This document shows positions 6,654 to 12,732 of a stretch of DNA of 16,571 bases, one piece after another (the first letter of the stretch is position 1; each line of letters begins with the position of its first letter). The notes below the pieces were generated by a model. The model had not been told where the DNA came from, made no database searches, and worked only from the letters and a program-made list of their open reading frames with translations. This DNA comes from Phycisphaerales bacterium UBA2402 (GTDB lineage: Bacteria > Planctomycetota > Phycisphaerae > Phycisphaerales > UBA1924). The translations under genes were made by a program, and so were the position numbers. The stretch spans positions 1 through 16,571 of the forward strand of contig DDSA01000228.1 in assembly GCA_002343715.1 (NCBI GenBank), read 5' to 3'.

Positions 6654-7892
6654 CTATGGTCGTCGTTCGAGAGTGGACTGATAAAACGCCTTCAACTGAT
6701 CCGGGTACAGGTCGAGCACACCGCGGCTGAACCAGAGAACGTGCCCGCCCCCGCCGGTACTGCGCACGAGTTCGATGGACTTGCGCAGATCATCCCACGT
6801 GGAATCCGGCCCATCGCCCACGATGCGTATGCCCGCGAGCATGTCGCCGACGCGCCCCGCGCCGAGCTCGTTCATGTACCTGACCTGCTCGAGCCACGTC
6901 TTCTCGAACGCGGTGTAGTTCATGCGGTAGCACTGGGGGATGAACTCGTCCCAGCGCGGGGCCGTCTTGTCGGTGGCGTTCCAGGCCGCCCACTTCGGCC
7001 ACTCGAGCAGGTAGTGCTCGTAGCACCAGGGATAGACCGCGGGGGAGAGGGAGATGATGAGATCGGGCCTGGCCTTGCGGACCTCCTCCACGAACTGGCG
7101 GGCGTATTCGTTCACTTTGTCGGCACGCCAGCGCATCCACGCGGGGTCGGTGTGGTCTTCGGGCGGTTCGCGGCCATCATGTTCCTGTGCATAGACCCGG
7201 CGGGTGTGCTCGTCGTAGCCCATGGTGATGTACGGCCAGACGATCCGGTCGTCGAGTTGCACACCATCGAGGTCGTAGTTGGCGACCGCCTCCAGGACGA
7301 GATCAAGGAGAAATCGGCGTGCCTCGGGGTGCAGCGGGTTCATCCAGACAAAGCCGTTGGGGGCTATCTCGTTGCCGTGGCGGTCGAGGCTGAGCCACTC
7401 GCGTTTCATCCGACGGAGGTGGTTGTCGGTGCTTTTATGGGCGGCCATGAAACCGTACTCGAACCAGGCGATGTAGCGCAGGCCGTTGGCCCGGGCCTCG
7501 CGGAGTGTTTCGGCCACCAGGTCGCGCCCCGGCTGCTCGACGCGGGTCGGATCGTCGCTGGGGTCCTGTTTCATCAGTCCGGGGCGGCGGTCGAGGCCGA
7601 TGGTCCGCTCCAGCACCTTGCTGGGGAACTGGGTGTAGCCGTTCTTCCAGCACTCGACGTACACGGTGTTGAGACCGATCTCCCGCAGGCGTCGCATGGT
7701 CTCGGCGGTCTTTTCGGGCGTGGCGATAGCGTCGTTGGCCGTGGTCGTGAGCCACGTGCCGCGGACTTCATCGTGCCCGGCCGCGGCGGGCGCGGCCGCC
7801 CAGAGAAGGCACATCGAACACCACGGGAGCCACACCCACCAGCGCTTCGCCGCGGGCCGCGAGATCGAAGCCGAACGCGTCTTTCGCCACAT
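6654..7892 (-). CDS. Secreted GHL10/DUF187 glycosyl-hydrolase-like family 10 protein
   Basis: 412 residues from the ATG at 7892. This start is supported by GGAAAGGG 7 bases upstream and by a signal peptide: a basic n-region (residues 2-18), a hydrophobic core WWVWLPWCSMCLLWAAA and AAAG near 37-39. The frame is also open upstream to 7973. The GHL10 barrel spans about 42-410: it opens with EVRGTWLTTT (42-51), then GLNTVYVECW (73-82), YIAWFEYGF (140-148), WMNPLHPEAR (183-192), the acidic signature DLDGVQLDDRI (207-217), SLSPAVYPW (281-289) and HVLWFSRGVLD (384-394). Family knowledge: GHL10 proteins are predicted or known extracellular glycan hydrolases related to GH10-like barrels. B. subtilis YngK is a member. 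The substrate here is unknown. It is the first gene of a same-strand block with the NAGPA-GHL10 fusion and shares a divergent upstream region with an oxidoreductase gene. Confidence 0.88.
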   Translation of the reverse strand: MWRKTRSASISRPAAKRWWVWLPWCSMCLLWAAAPAAAGHDEVRGTWLTTTANDAIATPEKTAETMRRLREIGLNTVYVECWKNGYTQFPSKVLERTIGLDRRPGLMKQDPSDDPTRVEQPGRDLVAETLREARANGLRYIAWFEYGFMAAHKSTDNHLRRMKREWLSLDRHGNEIAPNGFVWMNPLHPEARRFLLDLVLEAVANYDLDGVQLDDRIVWPYITMGYDEHTRRVYAQEHDGREPPEDHTDPAWMRWRADKVNEYARQFVEEVRKARPDLIISLSPAVYPWCYEHYLLEWPKWAAWNATDKTAPRWDEFIPQCYRMNYTAFEKTWLEQVRYMNELGAGRVGDMLAGIRIVGDGPDSTWDDLRKSIELVRSTGGGGHVLWFSRGVLDLYPDQLKAFYQSTLERRP

Positions 7893-7987
7893 CGGTCTAC
7901 CCTTTCCGCCCTTCGTTATCGCCCGTCGGCCGCGTGGCCGGACACACCTTGGGCGCCAACCGGAGTCGAGCATAGTCAGGAGCGATC
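7893..7987. promoter_or_regulatory. Divergent intergenic region with a small inverted repeat
   Basis: 95 bases separate the divergent GHL10 and oxidoreductase genes, so both promoters should lie here or reach into the coding ends. CGGCC (7927-7931) and GGCCG (7936-7940) form a 5-bp hairpin or palindromic site with a 4-base spacer, central to the region. No good -10/-35 pair was found for either direction. Shared control of the two genes is inferred from layout only. Confidence 0.35.
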
Positions 7988-8995
7988 ATGGCGGACGGCG
8001 TATTCAGCATCGGGATCATCGGCGCGGGCGGCATTTCCGCAGCGCACATCGGCGCGGCAAAGGCGAGTGATGGCCGGGTTCGGGTCGCCGCCGTGGCCGA
8101 TCCATCCGCTGCGAACCGGGAGAAAGCCGCCGCGGAGACCGGGGCCGCGGCGTACGAGTCGGCCGAGGCGATGATCGCCGCGCACTCGTCGGGCGCGACG
8201 CCCCTCGGCGGTGTGGTCATCTGCACGCCGCCGAGCATCCGGGTGAAACTCGTCAAGGCTGCCCTGAAGGCCAAACTCCCGGTCCTGAGCGAGAAACCGC
8301 TGGCCCACACGCTGTCGGATGCCAAGAAACTGGCGGCACTGGCCGCCAAGCACCCCAGGACGCCCGCCTTTGTCGCCTACTGCCATCGCTTTGCGCCCGC
8401 CGTGCTGGTCATGCGGAAACTGGTCGAGTCCGGCAGGGTGGGGCGACTGGTTCGATTCGAGAACGCCTTCGCCTGCGACCTGCCGGGCCACAAGGACAAG
8501 TGGTTCAGCGACCCCCGCGCGGCGGGGGGCGGCGCGTTTCTCGACATGGGGAGCCACTCGCTCGATCTTTTCCGGTTCCTCATCGGCCCGGCAAAAACAC
8601 TCGGAGCGGTCTTCTCGCACGCGTGGAAGAAGCGCACCGAAACCGCGGCCACGGTCCTGGTGCGCGGGGGTAAAAAGAACGGCACCCGCATCCCCGCCGG
8701 GGTCGCTGGGACGATTCTCTCGGGGTGGGCCGAGTCGTCGCGTTTCACGCTCTCCCTGGTGGGCGACGGGGGAACGCTCTTCTACGACTACGAAAAGCCG
8801 GAGGAGATCATCTTCAAGGATCTGCTCGGCAAGGCCGAGAGCATGCCCGTGGAGAACCACGGCGTGCGGTTCACGCGCCAGATCGTCGCCTTCGCGGACG
8901 CCGTGCAGCGCAAGGCCAAAACCAACCTCGCCACCTTCGAGGATGGACTGGCCGCCGCGGCGCTGAACGACAAGGCGGCCCGCCTGGCGGAGTAA
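7988..8995 (+). CDS. Gfo/Idh/MocA family NAD(P)-dependent oxidoreductase
   Basis: 335 residues, starting at an ATG with AGGAG 6 bases upstream. Seen: a Rossmann fold at the N-terminus with GIIGAGGIS (9-17), the acidic VADPS turn (37-40) after the second strand, VICTPPS (77-83), and the family EKP motif SEKPLAH (101-107). The C-terminal half carries GGAFLDMGSHSLDLFRFL (181-198), where H190 is in the usual catalytic-histidine position, and an FTRQIVAFADAV helix near the end. Family knowledge: cytosolic oxidoreductases acting on sugars, inositols, sugar nucleotides or related polyols with bound NAD(P). The sequence does not reveal which substrate. It lacks a signal peptide. Divergence from a GHL10 gene hints at a role in carbohydrate catabolism, as inference. 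It is convergent with the histidine kinase, with 17 bases between stop codons and no hairpin. Confidence 0.92.
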   Translation: MADGVFSIGIIGAGGISAAHIGAAKASDGRVRVAAVADPSAANREKAAAETGAAAYESAEAMIAAHSSGATPLGGVVICTPPSIRVKLVKAALKAKLPVLSEKPLAHTLSDAKKLAALAAKHPRTPAFVAYCHRFAPAVLVMRKLVESGRVGRLVRFENAFACDLPGHKDKWFSDPRAAGGGAFLDMGSHSLDLFRFLIGPAKTLGAVFSHAWKKRTETAATVLVRGGKKNGTRIPAGVAGTILSGWAESSRFTLSLVGDGGTLFYDYEKPEEIIFKDLLGKAESMPVENHGVRFTRQIVAFADAVQRKAKTNLATFEDGLAAAALNDKAARLAE

Positions 8996-9012
8996 CACAC
9001 TCCCGGGCTTGT

Positions 9013-10662
9013 CTACTGCATCTCTTTCCCCGCGGCGAGCGAGCCGCGGAACCTGGCTTCGAGCGCGCCCTCCTGCGCGCCCTCCGCGCCCAGCGTTCGC
9101 GGCATGATGAGGCTGAACATGCTCCCACGCCCCACCGCGCTCTCGACCTGGATGCTGCACTGCAGGATCTCGGCCAGTTCGCGGCAGATGGCCAGCCCCA
9201 GCCCGGTGCCTGTGTGCTCCTTGGTGTGGCCCTGGTCGAGTTGATAGAACTTCTCGAAGATGCGGGCCTGCTCCTCCTCGGGGATGCCGGGGCCGTTGTC
9301 GATCACGCTGACACGGATGCGTTCCTCCTCGCCGGGGATGGCGGAAACGAGTTTGTCCGCGCGGAGAGAGATGCGCGGCTCACGGCCCGTCTTGTCCGCG
9401 GGGAGGCTGAACTTCACGGCGTTGCTGAGGAAGTTGAAGATGATCTGCTGCCACTTCTTGGTGTCGGTGGTGACGGCGGGGAGATCGGCGGGGACGTCGA
9501 GCGACAGTTGCACGCCCCGCCGGTCGGCCAGCGGCTGGATCAGCCCCAGCAGCCCCTCGCAGGCGTCGCGGACATTCATCGGCTCGATACGGAGTTCGAC
9601 CTTGCCGGCCTCGATGCGCGCCATCTCGAGCAGGGAGTTGATGTGCGAGAGGAGATTCCGCCCCGCGGTATCGATATTGGCGAGGTAGCGGATGCGGCGG
9701 GCCACCGAGGGCGGGGCATCGGGGTTCTGGGCCTCGGCGCGGGCCTGCTCGAGGAGGAGTTCAGCGAATCCGATGATCGAGTTGAGCGGGGTGCGCAGTT
9801 CGTGGCTCACGTTGGCCAGAAACTCGCCCTTCATCCGTGCCGATTCATGGAGGAGCGTGTTGCTCTCGGCCATCTCGTGCAACTTCACGTCCATGGCCTG
9901 GTTCAGCGCCCGCAGGCGGTCCTGGTTGGCCTGGAGGTCGGTGAGCATCATGTTGAACGTGTCGGCGAGACGCTCGAACTCGTCGCCGGTCTTGATCTCG
10001 CTGCGAACCGCGACGTTCCCCTCGCGGACGCGCTCGGCGGTTTCCTTGAGCGCCCGCACCGGGCTGAGGATCACCCACCGGGTAATCACGTAGAAGACGA
10101 GCATGGCCAACCCCAGCACCGCCGTCGCCGCCCCGAGCAGGAAGACGCCGTTGACCCAGAGCTGGCGGAACGACTCAACCGTGGGCCGCCGCAATACCAC
10201 GATCCCTGTCAGGCGCTCCGGGTTGACGCGGTCCGTCCGCTCGGCCCTGGCGTAGCGGTAGATGCGCGTCGTGCCGGACCACGCCGCCTCCTGCACATCC
10301 TGAAGGCCGTGATTCCGACTCAGCCGATCGACCGCTCGCACCAGAAACTCATCCGGGGGCTCCATCCGCTTCACTTCGCCGGGGGTAAATCGCTGCGCGA
10401 TGATCCCGCCGCGGCTGAGGGGCGCGAACGATGGAGAGTCCATCTTGGGGAACAAACCGGTGCCGTGCCGTTCATTTGTCCGTTCCTCGCCGTCGAGCCG
10501 CTCCCATGTGGCCATCAACTCGCGTGAGACCGCCAGTTGACCGGCATCGATCAGGTCGGTCATGCGGAGCCAGGGTCCCCACAGAGCCGCCACGACGATC
10601 AGGACCACGGCCCCGCCGAAGAGGAGCAGACACTTGTTGGCGAGGCTCACGCCGCGGAACAT
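9013..10662 (-). CDS. Membrane sensor histidine kinase with HAMP domain (orphan)
   Basis: 549 residues. Seen in order: TM1 (about 10-29), an extracytoplasmic sensor region (about 34-168) of unrecognised fold, TM2 (about 171-193), a HAMP linker (about 194-247) with P201 and GDEFERLADTFN, and a short coiled segment. The HisKA domain follows with FLANVSHELRTPLNSIIGF (281-299) and phospho-acceptor H287. The ATPase has an N box with N410 and N414 (FNFLSNAVKFS), a G1 box DNGPGI (455-460), an F box FEKFYQ (469-474) and a G2 box GTGLGL (485-490). All catalytic boxes are intact, so the enzyme should autophosphorylate. There is no receiver domain, and no response-regulator gene lies in the window, so its partner is elsewhere. 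The tail after 522 is Ala/Glu/Gly-rich and probably disordered. The ATG at 10662 has no clear ribosome-binding site, and a GTG 4 codons later is possible. Confidence 0.95.
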   Translation of the reverse strand: MFRGVSLANKCLLLFGGAVVLIVVAALWGPWLRMTDLIDAGQLAVSRELMATWERLDGEERTNERHGTGLFPKMDSPSFAPLSRGGIIAQRFTPGEVKRMEPPDEFLVRAVDRLSRNHGLQDVQEAAWSGTTRIYRYARAERTDRVNPERLTGIVVLRRPTVESFRQLWVNGVFLLGAATAVLGLAMLVFYVITRWVILSPVRALKETAERVREGNVAVRSEIKTGDEFERLADTFNMMLTDLQANQDRLRALNQAMDVKLHEMAESNTLLHESARMKGEFLANVSHELRTPLNSIIGFAELLLEQARAEAQNPDAPPSVARRIRYLANIDTAGRNLLSHINSLLEMARIEAGKVELRIEPMNVRDACEGLLGLIQPLADRRGVQLSLDVPADLPAVTTDTKKWQQIIFNFLSNAVKFSLPADKTGREPRISLRADKLVSAIPGEEERIRVSVIDNGPGIPEEEQARIFEKFYQLDQGHTKEHTGTGLGLAICRELAEILQCSIQVESAVGRGSMFSLIMPRTLGAEGAQEGALEARFRGSLAAGKEMQ

Positions 10663-10874
10663 GCGGAAAGCGTACGGGTCTGGAACTGGGCAAAAGACGA
10701 ATCACGGCCGACCCGCGGCACACTCTCGCATCACTCTCGTTGTCGATGCTCTCCAACGAGTCGCTCCCTTTCGTTCGTATTCCGAAAAACCCTCCAGTCT
10801 GGTACCCGCTCCGGCTGCCGGGTGCAGGCAGCCGGTCCATGATCTCCTTTTCTCGCAAATCCGCGCGGAATTTG

Positions 10875-10903
10875 TTGGCATCGACGGTTTCGTATGGCAT
10901 ATT
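10875..10903 (+). promoter_or_regulatory. Candidate promoter for the SUMF1-like gene
   Basis: TTGGCA (10875-10880, 5 of 6) is followed after 17 bases by CATATT (10898-10903, 4 of 6 to TATAAT). TG stands one base before the -10, as in extended -10 promoters. The -35 hexamer and spacer are the same as in the candidate at 4025-4053. It would give a leader of roughly 170-230 bases. Confidence 0.35.
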
Positions 10904-11031
10904 TGACACAGACGGCCCAGGCGGCCCAACCGGTGAAGTTCCGCGCCCCGGGCGTGGCCGCGCGGCCCGGAGGCCACCATGCCATGCCACGTTCTGGGAA
11001 ATTGTCCGTTTCTTTCACATCAGGCCGCTTG

Positions 11032-11068
11032 CCCCGGTCCACAACCGGGGTACTCGGGCCGTCCCGAG
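11032..11068 (+). promoter_or_regulatory. Two adjacent hairpins in the 5' leader, the second overlapping a Shine-Dalgarno
   Basis: CCCCGGT (11032-11038) pairs with ACCGGGG (11044-11050), a 7-bp stem with a 5-base loop. CTCGGG (11053-11058) pairs with CCCGAG (11063-11068), a 6-bp stem with a 4-base loop. The second stem includes the first three bases of GAGGAG (11066-11071), the best ribosome-binding site in the leader, 8 bases before the ATG at 11080. The pair could therefore control translation start. This is inferred from pairing only. Confidence 0.35.
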
Positions 11069-11144
11069 GAGTCTTCGCCATGTCGGCAGTTCTCTCTTCA
11101 CGCTCGTGCCGCTCTTCGGCCCTCCGCCCGGATGGGCAGAGCAA

Positions 11145-12203
11145 GTGCTCCGCATACCGAACACCCCCCCCCGCGGCAATAGGTTTTCATTTGGCGCGAT
11201 TCGCGTTTTGCTTACCGGCCTCATTGCCGCGATCCTCTCAACCAACGCCCTCGCCCAGCCCGACCCCAGCGGCATCGACTTCGTCACCATCGGCTCGCCG
11301 GGCAATCCGGCGTACGCCGGGCCGGACAACAACAACCTCGTGACCGGGCGCGGCAGTGTTCCGTACGAGTTTCGCATCGGACGAACGGAAGTGACCACAT
11401 CCCAATGGATGGAGTTCTACAACGCCTTTTACGGGCGAGTGCCTTTTCTCACCGCGCCGGTCATCTGGGGCGGGGTGGACCGCGGGCCCGGCCAATCGCC
11501 GCGGTTTGTGCTCAGCCATGCGCCGGGCGCGGCGGACTTCCCGGTGGCGGGCCCCTCGTGGCGCACGGCGGCGATGTTCTGCAACTGGCTGCACAACGAC
11601 AAGCGCACGGATGTGGAGGCCGCGATGAACGGCGCGTACGACGCGCGCACGTTCGGGTACAACGGTCAGATCTTCACGGATCAGGCGGCCCACCATCCCG
11701 ATGCCCGCTACTGGATCCCGACGCTGGATGAATGGATCAAGGGCTCGTACTACGACCCCAACTACGGCGGGCTGGGCATCGGCGGCTGGTGGTGGCGCAG
11801 TGTGAACGGGAGCAACACACCTCTGATCTACGGCCCGCCGGGGCAGGGCCAGGCCAACGCCGACTTCAACCTGCCGGGCGATGGTCAGTTCCGGATTCCG
11901 CTGGGTTCATACCCGGAGACGGTTTCGCCGTGGGGGCTTCTTGATGTCGCGGGAGCGACGAGGGAGCACCTCGAATCAATCTTGAATGTTGATGGGATTC
12001 TCAACAGATATCAATTGGGTTCGCACTGGACTACATCGAATGGAAGTGGTGATTTCATTTATCGGCTCGGATCGGACTTCCCCAGTCTTCCAGACACTAT
12101 GACAGGGTTTCGCATTGCCGCATCGGTACCCACGCCGAGCGTGTATCTCGGCGTGTTCGTTGGTTTGGGCTTCCTGAGTGCGCGGCGGTCCATCAGGAGA
12201 TAA
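11145..12203 (+). CDS. SUMF1-like (FGE-sulfatase domain) secreted protein with PEP-CTERM-like tail; start uncertain
   Basis: From the in-frame GTG at 11145 the protein has 352 residues. Seen: a signal-peptide core FGAIRVLLTGLIAAILSTNALAQ (split here: FGAIRVLLTG then LIAAILSTNALAQ), then a SUMF1-like domain with FVTIGSPGNPAY, GSVPYEFRIGRTEVT, AAMFCNWLHN, ARYWIPTLDEWIKG, PWGLLDVAGATREHLES and MTGFRIA. The C-terminus, VPTPS followed by YLGVFVGLGF and ARRSIRR, reads as a variant PEP-CTERM sorting signal (VPTP for VPEP, hydrophobic helix, Arg cluster). Human-type FGE needs two cysteines near its C-terminus; only one Cys is present after the signal peptide, in the FCNW motif, so oxidase activity is unlikely and a binding or structural role is more probable. 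No start in this frame has a good ribosome-binding site. GAGGAG plus ATG (11080) is in another frame, separated from this one by nine C (11164-11172). A 3' neighbour is coupled. Confidence 0.75.
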   Translation: MLRIPNTPPRGNRFSFGAIRVLLTGLIAAILSTNALAQPDPSGIDFVTIGSPGNPAYAGPDNNNLVTGRGSVPYEFRIGRTEVTTSQWMEFYNAFYGRVPFLTAPVIWGGVDRGPGQSPRFVLSHAPGAADFPVAGPSWRTAAMFCNWLHNDKRTDVEAAMNGAYDARTFGYNGQIFTDQAAHHPDARYWIPTLDEWIKGSYYDPNYGGLGIGGWWWRSVNGSNTPLIYGPPGQGQANADFNLPGDGQFRIPLGSYPETVSPWGLLDVAGATREHLESILNVDGILNRYQLGSHWTTSNGSGDFIYRLGSDFPSLPDTMTGFRIAASVPTPSVYLGVFVGLGFLSARRSIRR

Positions 12204-12206
12204 GAC

Positions 12207-12569
12207 ATGTCGGTGCAAACTGGCGGTTGGCGTGGTCACCTCGCGGTGGCCGGAGTTCTTGCTTGTCTGTGCGGCGTGGTGCCGGCCCAGGATGAAGTCA
12301 AGGTCTATCGCACCATCGAGTTCAGCGGGGTTCCCAAGTCGGAGACACTGGTGGACGAACTTGATTCGGGACAGGACTTCATCATCGCCGTGCCGTTTGA
12401 TGCGTCGGGTGTTCAGACGGTGCGTATGTACCGCCTCACAACAATGAGCCCGACCGTGGACATCGGTCACATCACACTGACGGGCGAACGAGCGGCAAGC
12501 GACCCACTGCTGGTGTTGATCGCGGGACTGACCTCCGCGTCCTTCGACCAGAATGGCAGCCGCTACTGA
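12207..12569 (+). CDS. Small secreted protein of unknown function, coupled to the SUMF1-like gene
   Basis: 120 residues, not recognised. The ATG is 3 bases past the previous stop, and AGGAG overlaps that stop region 7 bases upstream, so translational coupling is likely. Seen: a signal peptide (about 1-27: GHLAVAGVLACLCGVVPAQ), then a short beta-rich body with VKVYRTIEFSG, FIIAVPFDASG, VRMYRLTT and DIGHITLTGE. The mature part is about 93 residues, with no cysteine, transmembrane segment or sorting tail. The abrupt end after DQNGSRY could mean a natural small protein or the 5' remnant of a longer one. The next 160 bases do not continue it in any frame that I find convincing. Its role probably depends on the SUMF1-like partner, by position only. 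Confidence 0.62.
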   Translation: MSVQTGGWRGHLAVAGVLACLCGVVPAQDEVKVYRTIEFSGVPKSETLVDELDSGQDFIIAVPFDASGVQTVRMYRLTTMSPTVDIGHITLTGERAASDPLLVLIAGLTSASFDQNGSRY

Positions 12570-12594
12570 CCACCTTATCCCTCCTCTCCCTCCA

Positions 12595-12651
12595 CCCCAG
12601 CAGCACCGGACCTGCCGGGTACTCCGACCCGGGCGTTTCTCTCTGCTGGGG
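12595..12651. terminator. Nested inverted repeat between convergent genes (possible bidirectional terminator)
   Basis: CCCCAGCAG (12595-12603) pairs with CTGCTGGGG (12643-12651), a perfect 9-bp outer stem. It encloses CCGGGT (12615-12620) paired with ACCCGG (12627-12632), a 6-bp inner stem. It sits between the plus-strand gene ending at 12569 and nuoD ending at 12733. There is no T run on either side, so a classical intrinsic terminator is not shown. It may act with Rho or as an mRNA 3'-end stabiliser. Confidence 0.45.
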
Positions 12652-12732
12652 GCGATTCGGGAGGGGCAGCGCAAACGTCGGGCGGTCACTCGTCACGAGA
12701 GCCGGGTGCTGATGTCACGGCACGGCGTCTCG

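Larger units (their letters stand above)
10663..11079. other. Long intergenic region between divergent histidine kinase and SUMF1-like genes
   Basis: About 420 bases with open frames on both strands that look like GC-driven chance: low-complexity Arg/Pro/Gly content and no recognisable motif. The supported contents are a promoter candidate at 10875-10903 and the start of a hairpin pair from 11032. Promoter elements for the histidine kinase presumably lie at the left end but were not identified. Confidence 0.5.

Noticed and set aside
6741..8174. Plus-strand open frame of 477 residues
   Set aside because: It covers the antisense of the GHL10 gene and runs into the wrong frame of the oxidoreductase. 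Composition is shadow-like and no motif is present.
7976..9160. Minus-strand open frame of 394 residues
   Set aside because: It is antisense to the Gfo/Idh/MocA gene, whose frame has a good ribosome-binding site and complete family motifs.
8725..10527. Plus-strand open frame of 600 residues, one of the longest in the window
   Set aside because: It is antisense to the histidine kinase, which has all H, N, G1, F and G2 boxes. Its repeated Glu/His/Val/Leu pattern is that of a GC-rich complement.
10431..11144. Upstream part of the SUMF1-like open frame as a 238-residue N-terminal extension
   Set aside because: It overlaps the start of the histidine kinase, has no domain, is Arg/Pro-rich, and would place the signal peptide in the middle of the protein.
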